A stretch of DNA of 64,000 bases from Stenotrophomonas sp. MMGLT7 (GTDB lineage Bacteria; Pseudomonadota; Gammaproteobacteria; Xanthomonadales; Xanthomonadaceae): assembly GCF_021168555.1 (NCBI RefSeq), contig NZ_JAJOZS010000001.1:434001-498000 (forward strand). Direction: 5' to 3'. The translations under genes and the position numbers were made by a program. Below are positions 9,386 to 18,854 of the stretch, in pieces. The notes beneath the pieces were generated by a model that was given only the letters and a program-made list of their open reading frames with translations, was not told where the DNA came from and did not search any database. Within the stretch, counting starts at the first letter, position 1, and the number at the start of each line of letters is the position of its first letter.

Positions 9386-10564
9386 TCACACCACCGCGTA
9401 GTTGAGCAGCGGCTTGACCGTCCCCCACTCCTTGCAGCTGGGGCATTGCCAATGGTGGGTACGCGCGCCGAAGCCGCAGCGCGTGCAGCGGTAGCTGGGG
9501 TTGCGCACCAGCAACTGGTCGGTGATGTGGCGAAGATCCTGCAGCGTGGCCGACGGATCCGCCCCTTCGGCCAGGGTCAGGTCGATCAGCGCGGACTCGC
9601 CGCGGACCGAGGGCCGGTCCTTGAGCTGGCGGGCCAGGTAGGAGCGCGCCGGCCCCACGCCCTCCTGCTCTTCCATCAACTGGGTCAGCGCCAGCACCGG
9701 GGCGATGCCGCGGTAGTGCTCGGCCATCTCGGACAGGAAGGCGCGCGCGCCGGCCTGGTCGCCGATCTTGCGATAGCAGTCCATCATCGCCGGCAGGATC
9801 TCCGGCAGGTAGTCCGGATCGTGGCGGGCGGCTCGCTCGAAGGCGCGCACCGCCGCCTCTGCGTTGCCGGCATCCACCTCGATGCGGCCCTCCAGGATGC
9901 CCGCGCGCACCGAGGTCGCGTCGGCCTGGTAGGCGCGGGCCACCGCCTGCCGCGCCAGGTCGGGCTTGCCGGCACCGCGGTAGCGGTCGGCCAGCTCGCA
10001 CTCGAACTGGCCGATCAGCTTGCCCATCGGCTCGCCGGTGACCTCCTCGAAGCGGGTGGCATTGTCGATGGCCTTTTCCCAGTCGCGCTCGGCCTGGTAG
10101 ATGCCGATCAGGTGCTTGAGCGCCTGCGGTGCGCGCTGGTCGATCTTGGCCAGGTCGGTGAACACGGTCTCGGCGCGGTCCAGCAGCCCCGACTTCATGT
10201 AATCCTCGCCCAGCGCCAGCAGCGCGATCACCTTCTGCTGGTCGCTGAGGTCGGTACGCTGTACCAGCCCCTGGTGCAAGCGGATCGCCCGATCGACCTC
10301 GCCGCGGCGGCGGAACAGGTGCCCGAGCGCGACCTGTGTCTCGAAGGTCTCCTTGTCCAGCTCGGCGATGTGCAGGAACAGCTCGATGGCCTTGTCGGGC
10401 TGCTCGTTGAGCAGGTAGTTCAGGCCACGGAAGTAGGTGCTGGACAGGCGGCTGACCTGGTTGTCGCCATGCCGCTGCCCTCCCCTGCGCCCGATCACCC
10501 AGCCGCTGAGCGCGGCCAGGGGCAGGAACAGGAAGAACCAGAACCACTCGTTCAGGAATTCCAT
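9386..10564 (-). CDS. lapB: Lipopolysaccharide assembly protein B
   Basis: 392 residues (E. coli LapB is 389). LapB is an inner-membrane-anchored cytoplasmic TPR protein that directs FtsH to degrade LpxC and so balances LPS synthesis. The start at 10564 gives MEFLNEWFWFFLFLPLAALSG, the single N-terminal membrane helix. The frame is open further upstream, but only because it runs antisense-free through lapA DNA in another frame. TPR units fill about residues 40-340. A rubredoxin-like zinc knuckle ends the protein (YRCTRCGFGARTHHWQCPSCKEWG). It lies 5 bp after lapA, the classical pair. Confidence 0.93.
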   Translation of the reverse strand: MEFLNEWFWFFLFLPLAALSGWVIGRRGGQRHGDNQVSRLSSTYFRGLNYLLNEQPDKAIELFLHIAELDKETFETQVALGHLFRRRGEVDRAIRLHQGLVQRTDLSDQQKVIALLALGEDYMKSGLLDRAETVFTDLAKIDQRAPQALKHLIGIYQAERDWEKAIDNATRFEEVTGEPMGKLIGQFECELADRYRGAGKPDLARQAVARAYQADATSVRAGILEGRIEVDAGNAEAAVRAFERAARHDPDYLPEILPAMMDCYRKIGDQAGARAFLSEMAEHYRGIAPVLALTQLMEEQEGVGPARSYLARQLKDRPSVRGESALIDLTLAEGADPSATLQDLRHITDQLLVRNPSYRCTRCGFGARTHHWQCPSCKEWGTVKPLLNYAVV

Positions 10565-10569
10565 CGGGA

Positions 10570-10866
10570 TCAGACTCCATCCCGCGGCGGCGGGACCACC
10601 ACGGCCGGCTTGACGTCGGCCGGCGCGGTACGCGCCAGCTTGTTGGCCTGCCGCAAGCGGCCATACAGCGGGACCACCACCCCGGCCAGCACGATCGCCG
10701 CGCCGAGCACCGCGCCGGCGAGCAGCGAGACGATGATGGCGATACCGGAACTGGTGGTGATGCTGGTGACGCCGAGGTCGATCACCAGGCGCTCGGAATT
10801 CAATGCACCGATGACCAGGCCGACCAGCAGGAACGCCAGCAGCACCAGAAGACGAAAAAGGTTCAT
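10570..10866 (-). CDS. lapA: Lipopolysaccharide assembly protein A
   Basis: 98 residues, DUF1049/YciS family. Two membrane helices (residues 4-22 and about 42-67) frame the conserved NSERLVIDLGVTS segment, followed by a short charged tail. LapA works with LapB in LPS regulation at the inner membrane. It lies between ihfB (76 bp upstream) and lapB (5 bp downstream), the same order as in many gammaproteobacteria. The tail is Pro/Val-rich and not conserved in the family. Confidence 0.9.
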   Translation of the reverse strand: MNLFRLLVLLAFLLVGLVIGALNSERLVIDLGVTSITTSSGIAIIVSLLAGAVLGAAIVLAGVVVPLYGRLRQANKLARTAPADVKPAVVVPPPRDGV

Positions 10867-10942
10867 GGCACGACTCCGACAACGGGGATTGCAAGCTTAG
10901 CCGACTGGCCCGCGATCGGGCTCAGGGTGCGTCCGAGTGACC

Positions 10943-11248
10943 TCAGGCCGGGTCGCTTTCGACCGGCACGATGTCGCTGACGCGCTCGCGCAGTTCCTTG
11001 CCCGGCTTGAAATGCGGGACATGCTTGCCCGCTAGCGCCACGGACTCGCCCGTCTTGGGGTTGCGTCCGAGCCGCGGGGGACGGTAATGCAGGGAGAAGC
11101 TTCCGAAGCCGCGGATCTCGATCCGATCCCCGGAGGAAAGCGCGCCGCCCATCATCTCGAGCAGCGACTTGACCGCCAGATCCACATCGTCCGCCTTCAG
11201 GTGCGCCTGACGACGCGCAAGGATTTCGATCAGCTCTGACTTGGTCAT
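10943..11248 (-). CDS. ihfB: Integration host factor beta subunit
   Basis: 101 residues. IHF-beta pairs with IHF-alpha to bend DNA sharply in replication, recombination and transcription. The start at 11248 gives [14 protein letters not shown], the usual N-terminus; a longer frame to 11317 exists, but its extra residues do not match the family. DNA-binding arm signatures [18 protein letters not shown] and [12 protein letters not shown] are intact. It lies 72 bp downstream of rpsA, as in E. coli. Confidence 0.95.
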   Translation of the reverse strand: MTKSELIEILARRQAHLKADDVDLAVKSLLEMMGGALSSGDRIEIRGFGSFSLHYRPPRLGRNPKTGESVALAGKHVPHFKPGKELRERVSDIVPVESDPA

Positions 11249-11320
11249 GGGAAATTCTGGGAGGTGGGACAGGCCGAAGCGGCCCGGGATTCCCCGGGCC
11301 GCCTGGCGGATCGGCAACGA

Positions 11321-13000
11321 TTACTCGGACTTGTTGCCGTTTAGCTGCGCACGCAGCAGCGCGCCCAGCTGGGTGGTGCCGCCCGAAGCGGACTGGTATT
11401 CCTCCAGCACTTCGCGCATCTCGGCGTCGTCCTTGGCCTTGATCGACAGCTGCAGGGTACGGCCCTTGCGGTCCATGCCCACGAACTTGGCCTCGATCTT
11501 GTCGCCCACCTTCAGGTGCTGGGACGCGTCGTCGACACGCTCGTTGGCGATGTCGCGCGCGGCCACGTAGCCCTCGATGCCGTCGGCCAGCTCGACCGTG
11601 GCGCCCTTGGCGTCGACCTCGGTGACCGTGCCTTCGACCTTCGAGCCCTTCGGGTGCGAAGCCATGTACTGGCCGAACGGATCCTGCTCGAGCTGCTTGA
11701 CGCCCAGGCTGATGCGCTCGCGCTCCGGATCGACCGCCAGCACGACGGCCTCGAGGGTGTCGCCCTTCTTGAAGTTGCGGACCACGTCCTCGCCGGTGGT
11801 GTTCCAGCTGATGTCGGACAGGTGCACCAGGCCGTCGATGCCGCCGTCCAGGCCGATGAAGATGCCGAAGTCGGTGATCGACTTGATCTGGCCGGACACC
11901 TTGTCGTTCTTCTTGTGGATCGCGGCGAAGGTCTCCCACGGGTTGGCGGCGACCTGCTTCATGCCCAGCGAGATGCGGCGACGCTCCTCGTCCACGTCCA
12001 GGACCATGACCTCGACCTCGTCGCCGACCTGCACGACCTTGGACGGGTTGACGTTCTTGTTGGTCCAGTCCATCTCGGACACGTGCACCAGGCCCTCGAC
12101 GCCCGGCTCGATCTCGACGAACGCGCCGTAGTCGGTGACGTTGGAGACCTTGCCGAACACGCGGCTGTTGGCCGGGTAGCGGCGGGCGATGTTGTCCCAC
12201 GGATCCTCGCCCAGCTGCTTCAGGCCCAGGCTGACGCGGTTGCGCTCGCGGTCGAACTTGAGCACGCGCACGTCCAGCTCGTCGCCGACGTTGACCACCT
12301 CGGACGGATGGCGCACGCGCTTCCAGGCCATGTCGGTGATGTGCAGCAGGCCGTCGATGCCGCCCAGGTCCACGAACGCGCCGTAGTCGGTCAGGTTCTT
12401 GACCACGCCCTTGAGGATCGCGCCTTCCTGCAGCTTCTCCATCAGCTGCTCGCGCTCTTCCGAATGCTCGCTCTCGACCACCGCACGGCGGGAGACCACG
12501 ACATTGTTGCGCTTGCGGTCCAGCTTGATCAGCTTGAACTCCAGCTCCTTGCCTTCCAGGTAGGCGGGGTCGCGCACCGGGCGCACGTCCACCAGCGAAC
12601 CGGGCAGGAACGCGCGGACATCCTTGATGTCCACGGTGAAACCACCCTTGACCTTGCCGCTGATGCGGCCGGTGATGGTCTCGTTCTTTTCCAACGCCTC
12701 TTCCAACTCGTCCCACACCATCGCGCGCTTGGCCTTCTCGCGCGACAGCACGGTCTCGCCGAAGCCGTTCTCGATGGAGTCGAGGGCGACCTTGACCTGG
12801 TCGCCTTCGGCGACGTCGATCTCGCCGGCGTCGTTACGGAACTGCTCGATCGGCACGATGCCTTCGGACTTCAGGCCGGCGTTGATCACCACGACGTCGC
12901 CGCGGACTTCCACGACGGTACCGGTGACGATGGCGCCGGGCTTCAGCTTGGCCAGGTTGGCCTGGCTGGCTTCGAACAGTTCGGCAAAAGATTCGGTCAT
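11321..13000 (-). CDS. rpsA: 30S ribosomal protein S1
   Basis: 559 residues (E. coli 557). S1 helps bring mRNA with structured or weak ribosome-binding sites to the 30S subunit. It carries six S1/OB repeats. The first two bind the ribosome (starting at [18 protein letters not shown]), and the last four bind RNA, each with the recurring [11 protein letters not shown] or similar strand ([24 protein letters not shown]). Start [13 protein letters not shown] is standard. It is in the cmk-rpsA-ihfB order, with about 200 bp to cmk upstream. Confidence 0.98.
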   Translation of the reverse strand: MTESFAELFEASQANLAKLKPGAIVTGTVVEVRGDVVVINAGLKSEGIVPIEQFRNDAGEIDVAEGDQVKVALDSIENGFGETVLSREKAKRAMVWDELEEALEKNETITGRISGKVKGGFTVDIKDVRAFLPGSLVDVRPVRDPAYLEGKELEFKLIKLDRKRNNVVVSRRAVVESEHSEEREQLMEKLQEGAILKGVVKNLTDYGAFVDLGGIDGLLHITDMAWKRVRHPSEVVNVGDELDVRVLKFDRERNRVSLGLKQLGEDPWDNIARRYPANSRVFGKVSNVTDYGAFVEIEPGVEGLVHVSEMDWTNKNVNPSKVVQVGDEVEVMVLDVDEERRRISLGMKQVAANPWETFAAIHKKNDKVSGQIKSITDFGIFIGLDGGIDGLVHLSDISWNTTGEDVVRNFKKGDTLEAVVLAVDPERERISLGVKQLEQDPFGQYMASHPKGSKVEGTVTEVDAKGATVELADGIEGYVAARDIANERVDDASQHLKVGDKIEAKFVGMDRKGRTLQLSIKAKDDAEMREVLEEYQSASGGTTQLGALLRAQLNGNKSE

Positions 13001-13208
13001 GTGATAGATACTCGGTTGAACACACGGACAGCGGGCCTGCTCATTGCCGACCGCATACTGCCCACCCTGTTAGTCGACCCTCGAAAGAGCCGGGGTGTGA
13101 AGTGGGAAAACCGCTGCGCGGATGCGCAACGGAGCCTTTGCAACTACGATTTTCCTGCAACTACCATCCTTCAAGAGGCGGTCGAAACCACCCCCTCCCT
13201 GCCACGGC

Positions 13209-13889
13209 TCAATCCGCCGCCGTGGGCAGCAGTTCCAGCACGCACGCCACGACCTGATCGATGCCCATGCCCGTGGTGTCGACGAGGACGGCGTCTTCGG
13301 CCGGCTTCAGGGGCGCCACGGCACGCTGGGCATCGCGGGCGTCACGGGCCATGATCTCGCGCAGCAGGTCCGAGAATATAACCGAAACCCCTTTTTCCTT
13401 CAACTGCTTATGCCGTCTTTCGGCCCGCTCCTCGGCACTGGCGGTGAGGAACACCTTGTACGGGGCATCGGGGAAGATCACCGTGCCCATGTCGCGGCCG
13501 TCGGCCACCAGCCCCGGCGGGCGGCGGAAGGCGCGCTGGCGCTCCTTCAGCGCCGCGCGGACCTCGGGGATTGCAGCGATCGCCGAGGCCACCGCGCCGG
13601 TCGTCTCCAGACGCAGCTCGTCGGTGGCGTCCACGCCGTTGAGCATCACCCGCATCCCGCGGGACGCCGACTCGACGAATTCGACGTGGGTGTCGAAGGT
13701 GCAGCGCACCAGCGCCGCGGCGTCGGAGATGTCCAGGTTCGCCCAGCTGGCCGCCACGCCCACGGCACGGTACAGCGCGCCCGAATCCAGGTAATGCCAG
13801 CCCAGGTGGCGTGCGACGATCCGGCTGACGGTCCCCTTGCCGGCCCCAGAAGGGCCATCGATGGTCAACACGGGCGACAACTCGGACAT
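13209..13889 (-). CDS. cmk: Cytidylate kinase
   Basis: 226 residues. It phosphorylates CMP/dCMP with ATP. The P-loop [16 protein letters not shown] lies at residues 7-22, and the conserved [15 protein letters not shown] segment for nucleotide binding is intact. I chose the start at 13889 ([12 protein letters not shown]) because GGAAGG lies 7 nt upstream and family members begin there. In-frame ATGs at 13895 and 13919 would add only a few unconserved residues. It heads the cmk-rpsA-ihfB run. Confidence 0.95.
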   Translation of the reverse strand: MSELSPVLTIDGPSGAGKGTVSRIVARHLGWHYLDSGALYRAVGVAASWANLDISDAAALVRCTFDTHVEFVESASRGMRVMLNGVDATDELRLETTGAVASAIAAIPEVRAALKERQRAFRRPPGLVADGRDMGTVIFPDAPYKVFLTASAEERAERRHKQLKEKGVSVIFSDLLREIMARDARDAQRAVAPLKPAEDAVLVDTTGMGIDQVVACVLELLPTAAD

Positions 13890-13954
13890 GCGCATTCCTT
13901 CCAGGCGTGAATCGGGCATTGTAGCGCCCGCCTGCAGGTATCCCGCAGGGGTGC

Positions 13955-13984
13955 TTGAACCTGGCGCGAAAGCGGCGCTATAAT
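13955..13984 (+). promoter_or_regulatory. Sigma70 promoter of rpmJ
   Basis: TTGAAC (13955-13960) and a perfect TATAAT (13979-13984) are spaced by 18 bp. Transcription would begin near 13991, about 70 nt before the L36 gene. This is one of the best promoter matches in the window. Confidence 0.7.
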
Positions 13985-14063
13985 CGCCGGCTTAATGCGC
14001 CCTGGCTGGCAAACCCAGACCTCGTCGCCCGTCCGAATCCACAGTTTACGCCCGAGGTGTGTC

Positions 14064-14189
14064 ATGAAAGTCCTGTCCTCCCTGAAGTCGGCGAAGACCC
14101 GTCACCGCGACTGCAAGGTGGTCCGCCGCCGCGGCAAGGTCTTCGTGATCTGCAAGTCGAACCCGCGTTTCAAGGCTCGCCAGCGCTGA
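14064..14189 (+). CDS. rpmJ: 50S ribosomal protein L36, YkgO type
   Basis: 41 residues starting [20 protein letters not shown]. The sequence resembles the longer YkgO-type L36 that lacks the complete zinc ribbon. Cys17 and Cys30 remain, but the CxxC pair and final His of zinc-binding L36 are not complete (HRDC, then PRF). Such forms replace the zinc protein when zinc is scarce. It is a single-gene unit with its own sigma70 promoter and a strong intrinsic terminator. A 64-residue frame beginning at 13995 is open, but the family start is at 14064. Confidence 0.95.
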
Positions 14190-14216
14190 TCCCAGCCCGC
14201 GAGCGGCAAGACCCGG

Positions 14217-14242
14217 AGAAACCGCCCTTGGGCGGTTTTTTC
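14217..14242 (+). terminator. Intrinsic terminator after rpmJ
   Basis: AAACCGCCC and GGCGGTTTTTT form a compact stem with a TTG loop and an ideal T run, starting 28 bp past the rpmJ stop. Confidence 0.9.
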
Positions 14243-14377
14243 GTTTCCGGGCATCGCGGGTACGTCCGCCTCCGCGACATCGCGGCCGCTGGACGATCGC
14301 CACGCCATGACCTGCGCGGCGGTTTTCCGTTGGCTTTTTTGTTGTAATCGCATCCTGGATCCTGGGGAGTCGCCGAC

Positions 14378-14695
14378 ATGAAGCTTCGTCCGTTTGCCGT
14401 GGCCTTGGTGCTGATGCTGGCCGGCCACGCCGCCTCGGCGGAAACGCTGCTGGTCCAGCGCGTCAAGGAAAGGCCCGCCGCCGTGCCGGCACGCGGGCTG
14501 AGCATGGCCGAGGTCGAATCACGCTTCGGCGCCCCGCAGCAGAAACTCGATCCGCGCGGCGGGCAGAAGCGCCAGTGGCCGGCCATCGACCGCTGGGTGT
14601 ACCCGGAGTTCACCGTGTACTTCGAGCGCCAGAAGGTGATCGACGTGGTGGCCAACCAGGCCCATGCCGGCGAGATCGGGCCCAAGCCGCTCTGA
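14378..14695 (+). CDS. Small secreted protein, SmpA/OmlA-like fold
   Basis: 105 residues with a clear signal peptide (MKLRPFAVALVLMLAGHAASA, cleavage after Ala21), so it is probably periplasmic. The mature part has LSMAEVESRFGAPQQKLDP followed by WVYPEFTVYFERQKVIDVV. This helix-turn-strand layout (a GMxxxEVxxxxGxP-like segment, then YxxFxVYFExxxV) resembles SmpA/BamE-type domains, though no lipobox Cys is present. I do not recognise a specific function. A promoter could lie in the 130 bp after the rpmJ terminator, and a hairpin (14743-14762) follows the gene. Confidence 0.75.
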   Translation: MKLRPFAVALVLMLAGHAASAETLLVQRVKERPAAVPARGLSMAEVESRFGAPQQKLDPRGGQKRQWPAIDRWVYPEFTVYFERQKVIDVVANQAHAGEIGPKPL

Positions 14696-14742
14696 TGCGA
14701 GTCCCTCGCAACAGCCCGCAGGTGCGAATCCCTTCGCAAGAG

Positions 14743-14762
14743 CCCGCACGTCACTGTGCGGG
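14743..14762 (+). terminator. Hairpin after the small secreted protein gene
   Basis: CCCGCAC (14743-14749) pairs with GTGCGGG (14756-14762) over a 6-base loop, followed by GATTTG. The same CCCGCAC/GTGCGGG stem occurs at 1685-1704, so it may be a small repeat family. The T run is short. Confidence 0.4.
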
Positions 14763-14817
14763 GATTTGAATGAACAGCCCGGCATTGGCCGGGCATTACC
14801 GTGAGTATTCGTTGGCG

Positions 14818-15873
14818 ATGACCGACAGATTCCGTTTCCCCGCCGAATGGGAGCCCCAATCCGCGATCCTGGTCGCCTGGCCGCACGCCGAGACCGACTG
14901 GGCGGCACGGCTGGCCGAGGTCGAGGACACCTACGTGGCGCTGGCCGCGGCGATCACCCGTTTCGAGCCGCTGGTGATCTGCGTGGCCGACGACGACCTG
15001 CAGATCTATGCCGAGGCACGGCTGCGTTCGGCGCGGGTGGACATGGCGCGCGTGCGCTTCGTCGTTGCCGAGTACGACGATACCTGGCTGCGCGACTCCG
15101 GCCCGATCTCGCTCGGGCGCGCCGATGGCGGCTTCCGGCTGCTGGATTTCCGCTTCACCGGCTGGGGCGGCAAGTTCGAGGCCAGCCGCGACGACCGCCT
15201 GGTCGCCACGCTCGCCGAGGCCGGGCTGTTCGCCGACGCGCAGGTGCACAGCATCGATTTCGCGCTGGAGGGTGGCGCCATCGACACCGATGGCGATGGC
15301 ACCCTGCTCACCACCTGGCAATGCCTGCACGAGCGCCATCCGCACGCCTCGCGCGAGGACCTGAGCGCCAGGCTGGCCGACTGGCTGGCCCAGGACCGCG
15401 TGCTGTGGCTCGACCACGGCTACCTGGAGGGCGACGACACCGACGCCCACATCGACACCCTCGCCCGCTTCGCCGCGACCGATGCCATCGTCTACCAGGC
15501 CTGCGACGACGCGGCCGACTCGCACCATGCCGAGCTGCAGGCGATGGGCCGCGAGCTGGCGGCGCTGCGCACCCGCGACGGCGCGCCCTACCGGTTGTTC
15601 CCGCTGCCGTGGCCGCAGCCGGTGCTCGACACCGATGAACAGGGAAACAGCCGCCGGCTGGCCGCCTCGTACGCGAACTTCCTGATCGTCAATGGCGCGG
15701 TGCTGATGCCCGGCTACGGCGACCCGGCCGACGAACAGGCCCGCGCCGTGCTGGCCGAGGCCTTTCCCGGCCGCGAGATCGTGCAGGTGCCGTGCCGGCC
15801 GCTGATCTGGCAGAACGGCAGCCTGCACTGCCTGACCATGCAGCTTCCCGTCGGACTGCTGGCCACGGCCTGA
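14818..15873 (+). CDS. aguA: Agmatine deiminase
   Basis: 351 residues from the ATG at 14818 (MTDRFRFPAEWEPQSAILVA); an upstream in-frame ATG at 14770 adds 16 residues that do not fit the family. The enzyme hydrolyses agmatine to N-carbamoylputrescine and ammonia. It belongs to the PAD-type guanidino-group superfamily. The pattern is visible: WPHAETDW, TWLRDSGPISL, LEGGAIDTDGDG, and the C-terminal nucleophile Cys338 in NGSLHCLTMQ. The partner amidase aguB follows 187 bp downstream, giving the complete agmatine-to-putrescine branch. Confidence 0.93.
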   Translation: MTDRFRFPAEWEPQSAILVAWPHAETDWAARLAEVEDTYVALAAAITRFEPLVICVADDDLQIYAEARLRSARVDMARVRFVVAEYDDTWLRDSGPISLGRADGGFRLLDFRFTGWGGKFEASRDDRLVATLAEAGLFADAQVHSIDFALEGGAIDTDGDGTLLTTWQCLHERHPHASREDLSARLADWLAQDRVLWLDHGYLEGDDTDAHIDTLARFAATDAIVYQACDDAADSHHAELQAMGRELAALRTRDGAPYRLFPLPWPQPVLDTDEQGNSRRLAASYANFLIVNGAVLMPGYGDPADEQARAVLAEAFPGREIVQVPCRPLIWQNGSLHCLTMQLPVGLLATA

Positions 15874-15897
15874 GTCCGCCGCTCCCAGTAGATCCGA

Positions 15898-15978
15898 GCC
15901 TGTGCTTGCATCCCCCCGGCTGGGGCGGCACCGGGAACACCCCGGCCGAGTTCCCCGAATGGGGATGCAAGCACAGGC
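15898..15978. repeat. Long inverted repeat between aguA and aguB
   Basis: GCCTGTGCTTGCATCCCC (15898-15915) and its exact complement (15961-15978) are 18-bp perfect arms. The 45-bp interior can fold further (GGCTGGGG with CCCCGGCC). It would form a very stable hairpin in an aguA-aguB transcript. Confidence 0.85.
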
Positions 15979-16060
15979 CCGGCTCTACCGGGCCTTCTAC
16001 AGCGGGCGTAGAGGTTGCGCGCGGTAACATGCCCGCTTTCACGCCTTCCATTCCATCCCC

Positions 16061-16945
16061 ATGACCCAACGCACCCTCCCCGTCGCCCTGATCCAGGAGC
16101 GCAACCACGGTGATGCCGAGGCCAACCTGGCCGTGATCGAAGCGCGCGTGGCCGAGGCCGCCGCCCAGGGCGCGCGGCTGGTGCTGCTGCAGGAACTGCA
16201 CAACGGCGCGTACTTCTGCCAGCACGAGTCGGTCGACGAGTTCGACCTGGCCGAGCCGATCCCCGGCCGCAGCACCGAGCGCCTCGGCGCGCTGGCCGCC
16301 CGGCACGGCGTGGTGATCGTCGGCTCGCTGTTCGAGCGCCGCGCCGCCGGCCTTTACCACAACACCGCGGTGGTGCTGGAAAAGGACGGAACCCTGCTCG
16401 GCAAGTACCGCAAGATGCACATCCCCGACGATCCGGGCTTCTACGAGAAGTTCTACTTCACTCCGGGCGACATCGGCTTCCGGCCGATCGACACCTCGGT
16501 GGGCCGTCTCGGCGTGCTGGTGTGCTGGGACCAGTGGTATCCGGAGGCGGCGCGGCTGATGGCGCTGGCCGGCGCCGAACTGCTGCTCTACCCGACCGCG
16601 ATCGGCTGGGACCCGCAGGACGGCCAGGCCGAGAAGGACCGCCAGCGCGATGCGTGGGTGCTGAGCCATCGCGGCCACGCCGTGGCCAACGGCCTGCCGG
16701 TGCTCAGCTGCAACCGCATCGGCCACGAAGCTTCGCCGCTGGGTGCGGCCGGCATCGATTTCTGGGGCAACAGCCACGTGCTCGGGCCGCAGGGCGAATT
16801 CATCGCCGAGGCGGGACCGGACGCCACCGTGCTGGCGTGCGAGGTCGACCTGGGCCGCAGCGAGCAGGTGCGGCGGATCTGGCCATTCCTGCGCGATCGC
16901 CGCATCGACGCCTACGGCGACCTGCTCAAGCGCTACATCGACTGA
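16061..16945 (+). CDS. aguB: N-carbamoylputrescine amidase
   Basis: 294 residues, nitrilase superfamily. It hydrolyses N-carbamoylputrescine to putrescine, carbon dioxide and ammonia. The catalytic Glu45 (LVLLQELHNG), Lys118 (GKYRKMHIPDDPG) and Cys155 (GVLVCWDQWYPEAARL) are all in place. The start MTQRTLPVALIQERN is the typical N-terminus. It follows aguA and is 11 bp from the next gene, suggesting a short polyamine operon. Confidence 0.95.
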   Translation: MTQRTLPVALIQERNHGDAEANLAVIEARVAEAAAQGARLVLLQELHNGAYFCQHESVDEFDLAEPIPGRSTERLGALAARHGVVIVGSLFERRAAGLYHNTAVVLEKDGTLLGKYRKMHIPDDPGFYEKFYFTPGDIGFRPIDTSVGRLGVLVCWDQWYPEAARLMALAGAELLLYPTAIGWDPQDGQAEKDRQRDAWVLSHRGHAVANGLPVLSCNRIGHEASPLGAAGIDFWGNSHVLGPQGEFIAEAGPDATVLACEVDLGRSEQVRRIWPFLRDRRIDAYGDLLKRYID

Positions 16946-16956
16946 GGCCCCTGTCC

Positions 16957-17496
16957 ATGTCCTTGCTGATCCGCCCGGCCACCGAGGCCGACGTCCCCGC
17001 CATCGCCGCGATCTACGCCGTGGAAGTGCGCGAGCGGGTCAACACCTACGAGTACGAGGTGCCGGACGAGGCCGAGATGGCGGAGCGCATGCGCCGCGTG
17101 CTGGCCGCCGGCTATCCGTACCTGGCCGCCGAACTGAACGGCCAGGTGGTCGGCTACGCCTACGCCGGCAGCTATCGCTCGCGCATCGCCTACCAGTGGA
17201 CCGTGGAGAACTCGGTCTACGTCGCCGATGCCGCCCAGGGCCGCGGCGTCGGCAAGGCGCTGATGCTGCGCCTGATCGCCGAATGCGAGGCACGCGGCTA
17301 CCGGCAGATGGTGGCGGTGATCGGCGAGCCCGCCAATACCGCCTCGATCAAGCTGCACGAACGCCTCGGCTTCACCCTGATCGGGGTGTTCCCCGCCCTG
17401 GCCTGGAAGCATGGCCGCTGGCTGGACACCGTGCAGATGCAGCGCGCGCTCGGCGACGGCGCCGCACACCCCCCTTCCGAACCAACGAACCGATGA
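16957..17496 (+). CDS. GNAT N-acetyltransferase (phosphinothricin/methionine-sulfone acetyltransferase type)
   Basis: 179 residues from the ATG at 16957 (MSLLIRPATEADVPAIAAIY). It is a GNAT enzyme that transfers acetyl from acetyl-CoA to an amine. The P-loop-like motif QGRGVGKALM (near 94) and the pattern RERVNTYEYE ... SRIAYQWTVENSVYV match the PAT/MnaT (YncA) subgroup, whose members acetylate phosphinothricin, methionine sulfone and similar amino-acid analogues. It follows aguB after 11 bp and overlaps the next ATG by four bases (ATGA). Substrate is not determinable here. Confidence 0.85.
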   Translation: MSLLIRPATEADVPAIAAIYAVEVRERVNTYEYEVPDEAEMAERMRRVLAAGYPYLAAELNGQVVGYAYAGSYRSRIAYQWTVENSVYVADAAQGRGVGKALMLRLIAECEARGYRQMVAVIGEPANTASIKLHERLGFTLIGVFPALAWKHGRWLDTVQMQRALGDGAAHPPSEPTNR

Positions 17497-18728
17497 CCGA
17501 TTCCCCCGTTTCCCCGGCCGCGCCCGAGGCGTTGGCCGGACAGCCCATCCGCGTGGTCGAGCGCGACGGCGTGCGCTACACCCTGCTCGGCACCGCGCAC
17601 GTGTCCCAGGCCAGCGTGGCGGCGGTCGAGCACGCCATCGCCAGCGGCGACTACGACGCGGTGGCGGTGGAACTGGACGCCCAGCGGCTGCAGGCGCTGA
17701 GCGATCCGGACGCACTGGCCAGGCTCGACCTGGTGCAGGTGATCCGCAAGGGCCGGGTGGCGCTGTTCGCGGCCAACCTGGCGCTGGCCGCCTACCAGCG
17801 GCGGCTGGCCGAGCAGCTCGGCATCGAGCCGGGGGCCGAGCTCAAGCGCGCGGTCGAGGCCGCGCGCGAACGCGGCCTGCCGGTGCACCTGATCGACCGC
17901 GAGGTCGGGCTGACCTTCAAGCGCGCCGCCGGCCGGCTGGGCTTCTTCGGCAAGGTCAAGCTCGGCGCGGCGCTGCTGGGCGGGCTGTTCGCCTCCGAGG
18001 AGGTCGGCGCGGACGAGATCGAGAAGCTCAAGCAGGGCGACATGCTCGAATCGAGCTTCGGCGACTTCGCCAGCGAGAGCCCGGCGCTGTACCAGACCAT
18101 CATCGCCGAGCGCGACCAGTACATGGCCACGCGGCTGCGCGAGGAGCACGTGCCGCCCGGCGCCGACGGCGTGCGCAACGTCCTGGCGGTGGTCGGCGCC
18201 GGCCACCTGGCCGGGCTGGCCAGGCACCTCGAGCACGATACCGAGGCGGCTGGCCCGCTGCGCGAATCTTTGGAGTACGTCAAGCCGAAGAAGAACATCC
18301 CCTGGTTCACCCTGGGGCTGATGGCGGTGATCCTGTGCGGCATCGCGCTGGGTTTCTGGCGCGGCGGCCTCGGCGTGGGCACCGAGCTGCTGGGCGTGTG
18401 GGCGCTGTACACCGGCGGGCTGGCCGGGCTGGGCTGCCTGGCCGCCGGCTCGCACCCGCTGAGCATCCTCACCGCGATCGTGGTGGCGCCGTTCAAGCCG
18501 TTCCGGTTGAGCATCCCCACCGGCGCGTTCGCCGCGCTGGTGGAGGTGAACATGCGCAAGCCGGCCTACGGCGACTTCCTGGCGCTGCGCGACGATGCGC
18601 AGACGCTGCGCGGCTGGTACCGCAACCGCGTCTCGCGGGTGGTGCTGACGTTCCTGCTGACCAACCTCGGCAGCATACTGGGCGTATGGCTGGCGGGCTT
18701 CCGCATCTTCGGCAAGCTGCACGGCTGA
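17493..18728 (+). CDS. TraB/PrgY family membrane protein
   Basis: 411 residues. The soluble N-terminal TraB domain (about residues 20-235) has the family GTAHVSQASV near 30, VAVELDAQR near 56, and VVGAGHLAGLARHLE near 228. Roughly four membrane helices follow (WFTLGLMAVILCGIALGF, LLGVWALYTGGLAGLGCLAAG and others). TraB-like proteins include enterococcal pheromone-shutdown PrgY and are proposed metal-dependent peptidase-like proteins. The role in gammaproteobacteria is unknown. Its ATG overlaps the stop of the GNAT gene (ATGA, 17493-17496), so the two are translationally coupled. Confidence 0.85.
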   Translation: MTDSPVSPAAPEALAGQPIRVVERDGVRYTLLGTAHVSQASVAAVEHAIASGDYDAVAVELDAQRLQALSDPDALARLDLVQVIRKGRVALFAANLALAAYQRRLAEQLGIEPGAELKRAVEAARERGLPVHLIDREVGLTFKRAAGRLGFFGKVKLGAALLGGLFASEEVGADEIEKLKQGDMLESSFGDFASESPALYQTIIAERDQYMATRLREEHVPPGADGVRNVLAVVGAGHLAGLARHLEHDTEAAGPLRESLEYVKPKKNIPWFTLGLMAVILCGIALGFWRGGLGVGTELLGVWALYTGGLAGLGCLAAGSHPLSILTAIVVAPFKPFRLSIPTGAFAALVEVNMRKPAYGDFLALRDDAQTLRGWYRNRVSRVVLTFLLTNLGSILGVWLAGFRIFGKLHG

Positions 18729-18854
18729 CCACGGCGCAGGTCGCGGCCGAGGCGCGGCCCCGGGGTTCATGAGTCGTCCGGGGCGTGGCCCCGGCCTGTC
18801 GTGCCGACGACTCCTGCGCAGGAGCGGTGTAGAAACGGCGTAGGCGTGCCACGC

